Below, one piece after another: positions 27,666 through 38,100 of a DNA stretch of 64,000 nt. The translations under genes were made by a program, and so were the position numbers. Origin of the DNA: Flammeovirgaceae bacterium (GTDB lineage Bacteria > Bacteroidota > Bacteroidia > Cytophagales > Cyclobacteriaceae); assembly GCA_021298015.1 (NCBI GenBank), contig JAJTGY010000018.1:1-64000 (forward strand), in the 5' to 3' direction. Positions within the stretch are counted from its first letter, which is position 1. Every line of letters starts with the position of its first letter. A model generated the notes under the pieces. It was not told the DNA's origin, made no database searches, and saw nothing but the letters and a program-made list of their open reading frames with translations.

Positions 27666-28790
27666 TTACTTATTGTCGATAAGACCCCGGCCGCTCTTTC
27701 GAATCACGCCCTGTTGCTGCAGCGTTTTCGTGATCACGTCCAGAATGCCATTGATGAATTGACGGCTTTTTGGTGTACTGTATTTTTTGGCCAGTTCGAT
27801 GTACTCGTTCAGGGTAACTTTTACCGGGATCTGTGGAAACGAGATCATCTCGGCTATTGCCATTTCCAGAATCACCCGGTCGGTAAGGGGCAAACGATCT
27901 ACCTCCCAGTTTTTGGTATTGTCAGCAATCAGTTTGGTGTATTCAGGTTTTAACGATGTGGCCTGCGTGAAGAGCTTCTCGAGAAACTCTTTGTCGTCAT
28001 TCCAATCAATCGTGAGTTTCTGTATTTCAACCTTGCCGTTCTCCAGTGTTTTGATGGTCTTTTCAACCAGGCCTTTGATTACTTCTTTGTCTTCCACCCA
28101 GCGAAGGTCCTGCTCTTCAAAGTAGTCGTGGATTACGCCCTTACCCACAACAAGTCTGCGCAGCATTTGCTTGAGCAGTTGCTTGTCATCATCGGCAGTG
28201 GGCTTTTGCAATTCCTGGTAGGCCTGATATTCCTTGCCGGCTTTGAAAATTTCGCGAAACCACCTGCGGGCAAAGTCCTGTCGGGTTCCCCAGCCGGCAT
28301 CGAATTGCAGAATGGCCTTTTGCAGTTCATCGTTAGCCTGGAGGGCTTTCACCACCTGATTGCCCAACCAGTTCGTGTGGTTGCTTTTGGTGTCTTCTTT
28401 TGCGAGGTCGTAAAAATTCAGCCAAAGTGCGTACACGGAGTAATACCAGCTACTGATGCGCGAAACCTCGCTGACCAGGTTTGTTTTCAGGTGCTGGTGA
28501 TCTTTCTTCACCTGCTTTTCGAACATGGCCAGTCCGTCCTTTACGGCTGTGGTGATTTTGTCATCCTCCAGGCTGGCTTCGGGCGAGCGAAACTTTTTCT
28601 CGAAAAATTGAATGGCCTGCTTCCGTTGTTTTTTCAAACCCTCCTTGTCCTGTACCTCCATTGAATTGAGGTCGGGCAGGAAGTGATCCCCCACCCAATC
28701 TTTGGCCAGCTCAAAATCGGCTTCTTTACATTGTTCGAATGCAAAAAGATTTTGCATGATTTTGATGCGGAGGGTGTGTCGGTTCAGCAT
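27666..28790 (-). CDS. nusB: Transcription antitermination factor NusB (long Bacteroidota form)
   Basis: 374 residues from MLNRHTLRIKIMQNLFAFEQ (ATG at 28790), far longer than the roughly 140 residues of E. coli NusB. The first residues carry the R-x-x-x-M/L-x-x-x-F pattern of NusB, and the last 130 (about 240-374) hold the conserved core (DRVILEMAIAEMISFPQIPVKVTLNEYIELAKKYSTPKSRQFINGILD). The long middle part is typical of the phylum. NusB with NusE acts at boxA in rRNA antitermination. A TATTTTTG box 24 nt upstream supports the chosen start. Confidence 0.92.
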   Translation of the reverse strand: MLNRHTLRIKIMQNLFAFEQCKEADFELAKDWVGDHFLPDLNSMEVQDKEGLKKQRKQAIQFFEKKFRSPEASLEDDKITTAVKDGLAMFEKQVKKDHQHLKTNLVSEVSRISSWYYSVYALWLNFYDLAKEDTKSNHTNWLGNQVVKALQANDELQKAILQFDAGWGTRQDFARRWFREIFKAGKEYQAYQELQKPTADDDKQLLKQMLRRLVVGKGVIHDYFEEQDLRWVEDKEVIKGLVEKTIKTLENGKVEIQKLTIDWNDDKEFLEKLFTQATSLKPEYTKLIADNTKNWEVDRLPLTDRVILEMAIAEMISFPQIPVKVTLNEYIELAKKYSTPKSRQFINGILDVITKTLQQQGVIRKSGRGLIDNK

Positions 28791-28814
28791 GGCACGGAAA
28801 AGAACGGTAAAGCG

Positions 28815-28822
28815 CAAAAATA
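28815..28822 (-). promoter_or_regulatory. Bacteroidota -7 box (TATTTTTG) for nusB
   Basis: TATTTTTG on the minus strand matches TAnnTTTG, 24 nt upstream of the nusB ATG at 28790. It overlaps the longer track ORF start at 28817, which argues against that start. Confidence 0.45.
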
Positions 28823-28864
28823 ATTGAATTCGCCCTGTCCGGAAAGTAATCAGGCGAGCGAAGG

Positions 28865-30022
28865 CTATTTCATCTCCGGACGGAACAGCCCGGCAAATTT
28901 CTCCGCCAGCGCCAAACGGTCGTATGATCGTTTCGCCAGCGACCGTGCATTGGATTTCATCTGTTGAACTTCGGCCGTTGATAAGCTCGTCAGTTTTTCA
29001 ACCAAGGCGGCCGGCCGCGCAAGATCAACAAATATCCCGCAATGGGCCTGTTCAATTTCTTCACGCATCCAGCCATTCACGTTCACCACAATCAGCTTGC
29101 CGGCCGCCAGTCCGTCAAAATACTTGTTTGGGGAACCTGTCTGGAGTACGGGTTTATTTTGGTAGCAGATAAACACGGCATCTGCTCCGGCTAACGTTTG
29201 CCGCACACCCTCGCGGTTTTGAAAGGGAAGCAAGTTTACATTGGTAAGCTTTTCGTTGTTGATTCGGTTTACGAGATGGTCGCGCATTGCACCGTCTCCC
29301 CCCACGATAAACCGGATGGCTGCTTTCGCTTTAAGCGATTCGTGCGCACAGTCGAGCAGAAAGTCCAGGCCATTGGCCACACCCAAGGCACCCAGGTAGG
29401 CCACTGCCAGATTTTCTGGCGCTCTGGATTTTTGTGTAGAGGGGTTGTAGTACTCGCAATCCGCCATGTTGGGGATAACATGCGTAACCGTGCCGGGTGA
29501 AACCTTCCGGATGTAGGTCTCGATATCAACGGACAAGGCAACCACAGCCCGGGCCTCCCGGTAGATTGATCGCTCGAGGCGGTAAAGCCATTTCTTGAGC
29601 CAGGCGTTTCGGATATAGCCCAACTGAATGGGAGCTTCCGGCCACAAGTCACCCACTTCAAAGAAATAGGGCACGCCTGTCTTGCGTTTCAGCCAGCGGG
29701 CCATCAATCCCACCGTAAGTGGCGTGGAAATCGCATAGTAATAGTCAACGCCATGAACAGCTTTAGCCTCACGCGTACCAAGCCGAAGAAACCGCCAGAA
29801 GGAAACAAGGCGTTTCCAAAAACCAAAACGATTGTCGTATGCTACCGGCAGGTAATGCACTTCAATTCCCTCCACATCGTCAGTTTTTTTCGGTCCGTTG
29901 TGGGCTGTAATCACAACCGTTGCAATGCCTCGATCAGCCAGTGCGCGGGCCAGATAGTACGATCGGATGGCGCCCCCGCTTTGCGGTGTCTTGAAATGCT
30001 GATGCAGAATAACGACTCTCAT
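28865..30022 (-). CDS. GT4-family glycosyltransferase (WbuB-like)
   Basis: 385 residues with the GT-B fold: N-terminal acceptor domain (VVILHQHFKTPQSGGAIRSYYLARALADRGIATVVIT) and C-terminal donor domain with NLAVAYLGALGVANGLDFLLDCAH and the E/G-rich nucleotide-sugar segment (VFICYQNKPVLQTGSPNKYFDGLAAGKLIVVNV). The FFEVGDLWPEAPIQLG segment is typical of WbuB-type O-antigen/capsule transferases. It stands alone, divergent from the DUF1080 gene. Confidence 0.85.
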   Translation of the reverse strand: MRVVILHQHFKTPQSGGAIRSYYLARALADRGIATVVITAHNGPKKTDDVEGIEVHYLPVAYDNRFGFWKRLVSFWRFLRLGTREAKAVHGVDYYYAISTPLTVGLMARWLKRKTGVPYFFEVGDLWPEAPIQLGYIRNAWLKKWLYRLERSIYREARAVVALSVDIETYIRKVSPGTVTHVIPNMADCEYYNPSTQKSRAPENLAVAYLGALGVANGLDFLLDCAHESLKAKAAIRFIVGGDGAMRDHLVNRINNEKLTNVNLLPFQNREGVRQTLAGADAVFICYQNKPVLQTGSPNKYFDGLAAGKLIVVNVNGWMREEIEQAHCGIFVDLARPAALVEKLTSLSTAEVQQMKSNARSLAKRSYDRLALAEKFAGLFRPEMK

Positions 30023-30098
30023 GCCGGGTGCAAAGAAAATGAAACGCTTGCTTGGTCAGCATTTTTTGGTCAATTTGTTTGACCTCAAAGACCCAGCC

Positions 30099-30686
30099 AT
30101 GAAAAAACTGATCTTGCTTCTGTGCCTTTCTACGCCTCTGCTGGCGCAGCAACCGCTAACGATCTTCAATGGAAAAGATCTGACGGGCTGGGCCGTTTAC
30201 GGAACGGAAAAATGGTACGTAGAGCGCGGGGAGTTGGTCTGTGAGAGTGGCCCCGAAAAACAATACGGATACCTGGCGACCGAAGCTGAGTACAAAGACT
30301 TTGAACTCACCCTTGAGTTTAAGCAGGAGTCGAACGGCAATAGCGGGGTTTTTTTTCTTGCTTCGCTGGAGGGCACTATCATCAACGGGTGGCAGGTGGA
30401 GGTTGCCCCGCCCGGAATGCACACGGGCGGCATTTACGAGTCCTACGGACGGGGCTGGCTCATTCTGCCGCATCCCGACAAGGAAGCTGCCCTTAAGCCC
30501 ACGAAGTGGAATACACTCAAGGTTCGCGTTACCGGCAACGATGTAGTCACCTGGTTGAACGGCACGGAAATGATTCGCTTGTCGGATGATAAAATCGGAT
30601 CTAGTGCCGGAAAGATGGCATTACAGATTCATGACGGTGGGGGCGTTAAGGTGCGCTGGCGCAACATTCGGGTAACGAGACTTTAG
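30099..30686 (+). CDS. DUF1080 (3-keto-disaccharide hydrolase-type) secreted protein
   Basis: 195 residues from the ATG at 30099, which gives a clean signal peptide (KKLILLLCLSTPLLAQQ). The track start at 30021 overlaps the divergent gene and is not supported. The concanavalin-like DUF1080 domain follows (LTIFNGKDLTGWAVYG...KDFELTLEFKQESNGNSGVFF...GGIYESYGRGW...VTWLNGTEMIRLSDDKIG). Related proteins hydrolyse 3-keto-glycosides in Bacteroidota. The partner dehydrogenase genes are not nearby. Confidence 0.88.
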   Translation: MKKLILLLCLSTPLLAQQPLTIFNGKDLTGWAVYGTEKWYVERGELVCESGPEKQYGYLATEAEYKDFELTLEFKQESNGNSGVFFLASLEGTIINGWQVEVAPPGMHTGGIYESYGRGWLILPHPDKEAALKPTKWNTLKVRVTGNDVVTWLNGTEMIRLSDDKIGSSAGKMALQIHDGGGVKVRWRNIRVTRL

Positions 30687-30792
30687 CGGCTGCGAATCGG
30701 GCAAGATTCTTTGCGCTTGGTCTGCCGATTGGTCTAAAAAAGCCAAACTCCTTTTTCTTGGAACTTGTCTTTGGTGCCGCGCGGGTGGTGGG

Positions 30793-31035
30793 TTATTGTT
30801 TTACCTCCAGGCCACGGGCATAATTCAGGATGTTCGCAATTACCTGACTGCCGGGTTCCAGGCGGGCCTGGTCCAGTTGGCGTTTTTGGTCGAGCAACTC
30901 GGCATGGCGCTGGCGCAATTCCGAGTCGCACAACAAGGCTTTATTGATCTCCGACTCCTCCTCGTTCGTGGTCTCGTGGTAAATAAACCTGATCAGGTCG
31001 TTTTGGGTAAAGGTTTTTATCATAGGCATTTGCAT
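30793..31035 (-). CDS. Small conserved protein following an ECF sigma factor
   Basis: 76-80 residues depending on which of three close ATG codons (31035, 31029, 31023) is used; MIKTFTQNDLIRFIYHETTNEEESEINKAL is the conserved-looking N-terminus. It is charged, helical and without a membrane segment or Cys motif. It follows and overlaps the sigma gene, which suggests a small regulator of that sigma factor, but no anti-sigma domain is recognisable. The long overlap (83-95 nt) with the sigma gene is unusual. Confidence 0.55.
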   Translation of the reverse strand: MQMPMIKTFTQNDLIRFIYHETTNEEESEINKALLCDSELRQRHAELLDQKRQLDQARLEPGSQVIANILNYARGLEVKQ

Positions 31036-31597
31036 TGCTATCCATTTTTTTGCGCAGGTTGATGAGGGCGTAGCGCATACGACCAAGTGCGGTATTGATG
31101 CTGACCCCTGTTTTTTCGGCAATTTCCTGAAAACTGAGGTGCATGTAATGCCTCATTACCAATACCTGCTTTTGTTCGGCTGGCAGCCCTTTTATTAACG
31201 TGCGTAGTTTGGCCTTAGTATCCTGCCAGATCTGGAAATCTTCAAAAGACCCCTCGGAAAACTGGAGCGAGTCAAAAACCCGGCTGCCATCCTCCAAGGT
31301 TACTTCGGGATAGCGCTTATTTCTCCGAAAATGGTCAATGGCCAGATTGTGGGCTATGCGCCCCAGCCAAGGGCCGAATTTTCCCTCTTCGTTGTAGCGA
31401 CCGCCCTTAATGGTGTTCACAGCTTTGATGAAGGTTTCCTGCAAAAGATCCTCCGCCACGTAGCGGTCTTTTACAATCAAATAAATGGCAGTATAAACCC
31501 GGGATTTGTGTCGAAGCAGAAGCGTCTCGAATGCCCTCTCACTACCTTGTTGATATCGCGAAACCAATTCATGGTCGCTGCATCGGTTGTCTATCAT
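30941..31597 (-). CDS. ECF-family sigma factor
   Basis: 218 residues with region 2 (ETLLLRHKSRVYTAIYLIVKDRYVAEDLLQETFIKAVNTI...PWLGRIAHNLAIDHFRRNKRYP) and region 4 (LPAEQKQVLVMRHYMHLSFQEIAEKTGVSINTALGRMRYALINLRKKM). After region 4 a basic/polar tail of about 35 residues (DSNANAYDKNLYPKRPDQVYLPRDHERGGVGDQ) is encoded in the overlap with the next gene. This tail is probably a read-on after loss of the usual stop and not a conserved domain. Confidence 0.88.
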   Translation of the reverse strand: MIDNRCSDHELVSRYQQGSERAFETLLLRHKSRVYTAIYLIVKDRYVAEDLLQETFIKAVNTIKGGRYNEEGKFGPWLGRIAHNLAIDHFRRNKRYPEVTLEDGSRVFDSLQFSEGSFEDFQIWQDTKAKLRTLIKGLPAEQKQVLVMRHYMHLSFQEIAEKTGVSINTALGRMRYALINLRKKMDSNANAYDKNLYPKRPDQVYLPRDHERGGVGDQ

Positions 31598-31773
31598 GTT
31601 ACTTAGGTTGGGTAACGTAAAGGTCTGAGTCGATAGGCGATGCGGTTAATTTTATTTGTTGCGGATGAGAAAGGTAAGTAGATTATTCAGGGCAGCAAAA
31701 AAAATCAAAAAAAATTTGCCTCTAAGAATAATTCTTTTGTCTATTTACCCCGATTTTACAATAAAGTTGATTC

Positions 31774-32169
31774 ATGCCCGTTAGCAAAAAACGTGTCATT
31801 AAAAGCCTCGAGGGGCTCAATGAGGATTTGAGGGAATTATTGCGGACACAATATCCTAACGGCTATGAGACCAGCATTTCCCGAATCACCAACGCCAAGA
31901 ACGAACCTATTTTTGTTTTTCCCCTTGAAACGGATGATGCAACGTATCTGATCAAGGTGCCCACAACCAAGAATAGCGAGGGGGACTATGAAATGGAGAA
32001 GGCCGCAGATGGGGAGTTCGCAGCCGTGCCCCCGGCAGGCGATGATGATTTCGACAATAGCAGCAATGACGATTTCGAGGAAAACGGAGAGTCCGACTAC
32101 GATGAAGAAGATGGCGGAGAGCGAAGAGGCAATCGCGAAGCCAGCTACGACCCCGATTTCGATAACTGA
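31774..32169 (+). CDS. Conserved Bacteroidota protein with acidic tail
   Basis: 131 residues. The first 75 form a compact, mixed region (KRVIKSLEGLNEDLRELLRTQYPNGYETSISRITNAKNEPIFVFPLETDDATYLIKVP). The rest is a very acidic, Asp/Glu/Asn-rich disordered tail ending SYDPDFDN. I do not recognise a named domain. The acidic tail resembles those of nucleic-acid-associated or histone-like partners, but that is only a resemblance. The gene is followed by a strong terminator and then uvrA. Confidence 0.65.
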   Translation: MPVSKKRVIKSLEGLNEDLRELLRTQYPNGYETSISRITNAKNEPIFVFPLETDDATYLIKVPTTKNSEGDYEMEKAADGEFAAVPPAGDDDFDNSSNDDFEENGESDYDEEDGGERRGNREASYDPDFDN

Positions 32170-32194
32170 GTTTCCCTGAAATATTTACAATGCG

Positions 32195-32226
32195 GAACAC
32201 CATCCACCCGGATGGTGTTCTTTACT
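32195..32226 (+). terminator. Terminator between the acidic-tail gene and uvrA
   Basis: A perfect 11-bp stem (GAACACCATCC / GGATGGTGTTC) with a 4-nt loop is followed by TTTACTTTT. It ends transcription 26 nt after the acidic-tail gene; uvrA therefore needs its own promoter. Confidence 0.85.
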
Positions 32227-32230
32227 TTTG
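32223..32230 (+). promoter_or_regulatory. Possible -7 box (TACTTTTG) of uvrA overlapping the terminator tail
   Basis: TACTTTTG fits TAnnTTTG but ends only 6 nt before the uvrA ATG at 32237, so any transcript would be leaderless or nearly so. It overlaps the T tract of the preceding terminator, so the match may be chance. Confidence 0.25.
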
Positions 32231-32236
32231 TCCCCC

Positions 32237-35083
32237 ATGTCCTCGCCTGTACTGTTTACTGAAAGCGAACTCGATCAACTGGATCCCCGCCAGTACATCA
32301 TTATCAAGCGTGCGCGGGTAAACAATCTCAAGGACCTTAGTGTAGCGATTCCGCGCAACAAGCTGGTGGTGATCACAGGCCTGTCCGGCTCCGGTAAATC
32401 ATCCCTGGCCTTTGATACGCTTTTTGCCGAGGGCCAGCGCATGTATGTGGAAAGCCTGAATTCGTATGCCAGGCAATTCTTAGGGCGTATGGAGAAACCG
32501 GATGTCGATTACATCCGGGGGGTGTCGCCTGCCATTGCCATTGAGCAGAAGGTGAATACACGAAACCCGCGTTCTACGGTGGGCACCACTACTGAAATCT
32601 ATGACTACCTCAAGTTGCTTTTTGCCCGAATCGGGAAGACGTACTCCCCGGTAAGCGGTGAGGAGGTAAAGCGAAACACGGTTACCGAGTTGGTGGAGTT
32701 TATCAATCGGCAGACAACCGGTACCCGGGTGATGGTAGCAGCACCCCTCACCTTGCAAAAGGGACGTAGCCTGGCCGATGAGTTGAATATTCTCCTGAGT
32801 AAAGGATTTGCCCGCGTGTTGGTGCAGGGTGAGGTGAAGTTTATCGAAGAAATGCTGGCCACCCTCGGGCACACAGCACCCAAGAAAAAGAAAGGAGCGA
32901 CACCCTCCCAGAAGCCGGAGGTAGAGATACTTATTGACCGTGCGACTGTTAACGCGCAAGATGAAGACTTGACCTTTCGACTAGCTGATTCCGTGCAGAC
33001 GGCTTTTTTTGAAGGCCATGGCGATTGCGTGATTTATGTGGAGCAGCAGCCCAAACGGCATTTTAGTGATCGCTTCGAACGGGATGGTATTTTGTTTACC
33101 GAGCCTTCCGTCAATTTTTTCAGCTTCAACAACCCCTATGGCGCGTGTCAAACCTGCGAGGGTTTCGGCCGTATACTGGGTATTGACGAAGATCTGGTTA
33201 TTCCGGATAAATCATTGTCTTTGTATGAGGGTGCCGTGGCACCCTGGCGCGGTGACGTCATGAGTGAGTGGGCCAAGCCGTGGATTAAGCAAGGTGTCAA
33301 ATTCGATTTCCCCATTCACCGGCCTTATAGCGAGCTCACCGCCCGCCAGCGCGAACTTCTTTGGAATGGCAACGATTCGCTTGACGGCCTACATAATTTC
33401 TTCCGCTACCTCGAATCAAAAACACACAAGATTCAATATCGGGTGATGTTGTCGCGTTACCGCGGGCGCACCACCTGCCCGGACTGCCGCGGCACCCGGC
33501 TTCGTAAAGATGCCGCGTACGTAAAAGTTGCCGGCCAGTCCATCACCGATCTGGTGCTGTTGCCGATTGAGGAGGTGTTACAATTTTTTGATTCAGTGAA
33601 TTTGCCGGCTCACGACCGCAAAGTTGCCGAGCGGTTAACCACGGAAATCAAATTCCGCCTGGAGTATCTGGTGAAGGTGGGCCTTGGCTACCTCACCCTC
33701 AACCGGCTTACGAACACACTTTCCGGGGGAGAATTCCAGCGGATAAAACTTGCAACTTCACTGGGCAGCGCACTGGTCGGCTCCATGTACATTCTAGATG
33801 AGCCAAGTATAGGCCTGCACCCGAAGGATACGGCCCGCATGGTGGAAGTTTTATTGTCGTTGCGCGATCTGGGGAACACGGTAATCGTAGTCGAACATGA
33901 AGAAGAAATCATGCGGGCGGCTGACCAGATTATCGACATTGGTCCCGATGCGGGCAGCCATGGCGGTCGCCTGATGTTTCAGGGGAGTCTGGCCAGGATG
34001 AATGGCGTGCAAACACACACAACTGATTACCTGACCGGGCGAGATCGAATAAGCATACCGGCCCGAAGGCGTAAGTGGAAGGATGCCGTTGTCGTACATG
34101 GCGCACGCGAAAACAATCTGAAAAACCTGGAGGTTAATTTTCCGCTGGGCGTACTCACGGTAGTCACCGGCATCAGCGGCTCGGGCAAGTCCACGCTGAT
34201 TAAAAAAATACTCTATCCGGCTGTCGGCCGGCTAAGTGGAAGTGTATCGGAAGTGCCCGGCCGGTACGACAAGTTGAGCGGGGATTATGCCCGCATCACG
34301 CAGGTGGAGTTTGTGGATCAGAATCCGATCGGAAAATCCTCTCGAAGTAATCCGGTGAGTTATGTAAAGGCCTACGATGCCATCCGGCAGTTGTATGCCG
34401 ATCAACCGCTGGGTAAACAACGAGGCTACAAGCCCTCGCATTTCTCCTTTAATGTGGAGGGTGGCCGATGCGAGACGTGCGAAGGCGAGGGACAGATCAC
34501 GGTAGAGATGCAGTTCATGGCCGATATTCACCTGACCTGCGAAAGTTGCAAAGGGAAGCGATTCAAAAATGAAATCCTTGAAGTGGAGTATCAGGGCAAG
34601 TCGATTGCCGATGTACTTGACCTAACCGTGGAAGAAGCGCTTGAATTTTTCCGCGACAAAAAGCCCGTATACGAAAAGCTGTTGCCGCTGTTTGACGTTG
34701 GTCTCGGCTATGTCAAATTGGGTCAGTCCTCCAACTCGTTGAGCGGTGGCGAGGCCCAACGCGTTAAGCTGGCGTCTTTTCTGGGCAAGAATGCGGCTGA
34801 GGGGCACCTGCTTTTTATTTTTGATGAACCCACAACGGGTCTTCACTTTCACGATATCAGCAAATTACTGAAAGCCATCAACGCACTCGTGGATCAGGGT
34901 CATTCGGTGATCATCATCGAACATAACCTGGAAGTAATCAAATGTGCCGATTGGATTATTGACCTTGGCCCGGAAGGAGGTGAGAAAAGGGGAGGTTACC
35001 TGGTGTTTGAGGGAACCCCAGAAGAGATGGTTAAGAAAGGTAAAGGGTATACAGCCGATTTTTTACGAAAGAAACTCATTTGA
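32237..35083 (+). CDS. uvrA: Excinuclease ABC subunit A
   Basis: 948 residues from the ATG at 32237 (the track uses a TTG three codons earlier). Two ABC modules are present: Walker [10 protein letters not shown] and GISGSGKST, and signatures [12 protein letters not shown] and [12 protein letters not shown]. Zinc ligands appear as CQTC...CPDC and CETC...CESC. UvrA dimers find bulky DNA lesions and load UvrB. uvrB and uvrC are not in the window, as is usual. Confidence 0.96.
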   Translation: MSSPVLFTESELDQLDPRQYIIIKRARVNNLKDLSVAIPRNKLVVITGLSGSGKSSLAFDTLFAEGQRMYVESLNSYARQFLGRMEKPDVDYIRGVSPAIAIEQKVNTRNPRSTVGTTTEIYDYLKLLFARIGKTYSPVSGEEVKRNTVTELVEFINRQTTGTRVMVAAPLTLQKGRSLADELNILLSKGFARVLVQGEVKFIEEMLATLGHTAPKKKKGATPSQKPEVEILIDRATVNAQDEDLTFRLADSVQTAFFEGHGDCVIYVEQQPKRHFSDRFERDGILFTEPSVNFFSFNNPYGACQTCEGFGRILGIDEDLVIPDKSLSLYEGAVAPWRGDVMSEWAKPWIKQGVKFDFPIHRPYSELTARQRELLWNGNDSLDGLHNFFRYLESKTHKIQYRVMLSRYRGRTTCPDCRGTRLRKDAAYVKVAGQSITDLVLLPIEEVLQFFDSVNLPAHDRKVAERLTTEIKFRLEYLVKVGLGYLTLNRLTNTLSGGEFQRIKLATSLGSALVGSMYILDEPSIGLHPKDTARMVEVLLSLRDLGNTVIVVEHEEEIMRAADQIIDIGPDAGSHGGRLMFQGSLARMNGVQTHTTDYLTGRDRISIPARRRKWKDAVVVHGARENNLKNLEVNFPLGVLTVVTGISGSGKSTLIKKILYPAVGRLSGSVSEVPGRYDKLSGDYARITQVEFVDQNPIGKSSRSNPVSYVKAYDAIRQLYADQPLGKQRGYKPSHFSFNVEGGRCETCEGEGQITVEMQFMADIHLTCESCKGKRFKNEILEVEYQGKSIADVLDLTVEEALEFFRDKKPVYEKLLPLFDVGLGYVKLGQSSNSLSGGEAQRVKLASFLGKNAAEGHLLFIFDEPTTGLHFHDISKLLKAINALVDQGHSVIIIEHNLEVIKCADWIIDLGPEGGEKRGGYLVFEGTPEEMVKKGKGYTADFLRKKLI

Positions 35084-35135
35084 GGAGGCATCGGCCTCAC
35101 GTTGCGGGTTGACAGCGGAGTTGGAAATTACCGTC

Positions 35136-38100
35136 TTATCGCCCCCAGCCCCCGCCACCGGGCGTTTTGATCTTGATCATGTCTCCGTTCCTGACCTCTG
35201 CGCTATCCAGCCCTTTTAGTTTTTGACGTGTACCATCTGTTCGTATGATCTCCTGTTGACCCGGGGCCCCGGCTGCACCACCTCGTTTCCCAAAGGGTTT
35301 TTCCTTTCGGTGTTGCGTCAGAATATTCACTTCCATCGTTTCTCCAAAACGGATGACACGCGTAAGGCCATCGCCTCCGTGCCATCGGCCCTTACCACCC
35401 GAACCTTTTCGTACGGAGAACTCCATCACTTCAACCGGGTAGCGATGTTCCAGAATCTCCGCATCGGTAATTCGGGTGTTGGTCATGTGTTGATGCACGG
35501 CACTGGCTCCAGTAAACCCGGGACCGGCTCCGCAACCGCCAGCTATGGTTTCATAGTAACCCAGCCGGGCGTTGCCAAACAGGAAGTTGTTCATGGTGCC
35601 CTGGCTGCAGGCCGAAAGGTCAAGGGCTTTCAGCAGCAGATCGGTTAATCGCTGGCTTACCTCTGTGTTTCCGCCCACCACGGCCGGAATCGGTTGGCGG
35701 TGGAAATCCGGATTCAGCAAACTTGAGGGAATATGAAGGTCAATCAGATCCATGAGTCCTTCGTTCATCGGAATGGGTTGATTGACAAGCAGACGCATGA
35801 CGTACAGCACCACGCTTTGAACGATGGCCGGTGTGGCGTTCAGGTTGCCGGGATGCCGGGCGGCCGTTCCGGCAAAGTCGATGGAAATGCGATCATTGTG
35901 TTTTCGAATCTGTACACACAGGGGCGAGCCATCATCCAGGTATTCGACTGCCTGATAACGAGAGCGCGGTAGCTGGTGTAAAGCTTCCCGCAGCGATTCG
36001 CGTGCGAGAAGCCGGAGTTGTTTCATAAAGCCGCGCACACGCGCAGCACCTTCCTGCTTGCAGAGCTGATGTAGGGCCTGCTCACCGTACTGCAGAGCGG
36101 CCAGCGCTCCGTTGAGGTCAGCCAGGTTTTCTTCGGGAAGGCGCGAGGGGTAACGTCCATCAGTAAACATTTTTTTTACGCGTGCCCATTCTACCTTTCC
36201 GTTTCGCATCAGCCAGGTGGGGGAAATAATCACTCCTTCTTCATCCAGCGATTTGCCGAAGGCAGGCATTGAGCCGGGTTTGGCGCCACCTATCTCGGCA
36301 TGATGCGCACGGTTGGCTACATAGCCGATCAACCGGTTGTCATGGTACACCGGCTTGATCAACGTGACGTCCGGTAGGTGCGAGCCGCCAAAACCTGGGT
36401 GATTGGTCATCACCACATCACCCGGTTTCATCTTCAGCGCCTTCTTCACTTCACGTACGCACACCCCCAGGCTTCCTAAATGCACGGGGATATGCGGAGC
36501 GTTCACCACCAGAAAGCCTTGCGCATCCAACAGGGCGCACGAAAAATCAAGCCGCTCTTTTACATTCACCGAAAACGAAGTGCGCTGCAGAAGGGCCCCC
36601 ATTTCTTCTGCAATGGCGGTAAACCGGTTGGTGTACAATTCCAGATCCGCCTCGGCCACCAGCTTTCTTGTGTTTTTTTGTGGCAACCTCGTGGCCGACA
36701 GGTGCCCGGTCATTTTTTCATCGAGTTCGAATCGCCAGCCTTCTTCCACCCAGGTGGTAGAATTGTTGCTACTGATTAAAGCAGGTCCATTAATTCGGGC
36801 GCCAGCCCGGAGCCGCTCCCATTCAAAAACAGGCGTGTTGAGCCATCGGCCCCGCGAAAAGATTTTTTTCTGATGAGCAGGATCAGGAGAATAGGTCTTT
36901 TTTCGATGCGGTTGACCGGAGCGGTTAGCTTCGCGGACGGTTACGCGCACCTGAACAGACACAACTTCGATTTCCCGGTCGGGAAGCCAATGCCCATACA
37001 CTTGGCGGTAACGCTTTTCATACGCGGCCGGCAGGTTAGGCTGCACCACTATTTCGAGCGGTGTTTCCTGGCCGCAGAAGCGAAGAAAAATCAAACGCTC
37101 TTTCACGATAAGTTCATCAGCGGTCTCACCTTGTTCGATCAGATGATTCCGGGCGCGCTGGGCCAACTCGTTCAAAAGAGGTTCAATGCGTAAAGCTACA
37201 TGTACATAATCCTGAAGTACCAGCTGTTCCTCCGTTCGTTCCAATCGGGCGCAGGCAATACCAAATGCGCTTAGCAGGCCGGCATCGTAAGGAACCAGTA
37301 TGTTCTTCATGCCCAAATGCTCCGCCAGGCTGCAGGCATGCTGTCCTCCGGCCCCGCCAAAACTAACCAAGGCAAAATGGCGTGGATCGTAGCCCCGCTG
37401 CAACGATACTTTTTTGATGGCCTCGGCCATCTTCTCATTGGCAATCGTTACCAGGGCGAGCAACACATCCAGTTCGCGATAGGCACGTTTGGTTTGCTTC
37501 CGGGCCTTTGCCATCAATTGTTGCAATGCCCGCGCAGCCGCGGTTGGTGAAAGCGGGAGTGCGAACTGGTTTTCGTTCACCCGGCCCAATAGCAGATTGA
37601 CATCGGTGATGGTCAGTGGGCCGCCTTGCCCGCAGCAGGCTGGCCCGGGTGATGCGCCCGCGCTATGCGGCCCTACCGTGAACTTATGGCCATCGAAATC
37701 GCAAATTGACCCGCCTCCGGCTGCGATCGTTTCGATGGCCAGGGATGGGGAGAGAATTTTTTGATCGCCCACTTTCGATTCATACCGATAGTCAAGTCGT
37801 TGATGATACAGCGATACATCCGTGCTCGTTCCGCCCATATCAAAGCCGATAACTTCACGGTGTCCGGCCTGCTTCCCAATCTCAACTGCGCCCACTACTC
37901 CCCCGGCTGGCCCGCTCAGCAGGCTATCCTTGGGTTGGAAAGCACCGGCTTCTGCCAGGCTTCCCGCGCTGGTCATGATTCGAAGGGGGGCATGATGCAA
38001 ACCCTGGCGAATACGCGACACGTACTGATGAATAATCGGCTGCAGGTAGGCATTGACCACCGTGGTTTCAGCCCGCCACAACAGTTTAATCTGGCGCGAC

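Noticed and set aside
28815-28817. Track start of nusB at 28817
   Set aside because: It lies within the -7 box; the ATG at 28790 starts with the NusB pattern MLNRHTLRIKIMQ.
35083-35103. Inverted repeat TGAGG...CCTCA after uvrA as a terminator
   Set aside because: The stem is only 5-7 bp and has no T tract on either strand.
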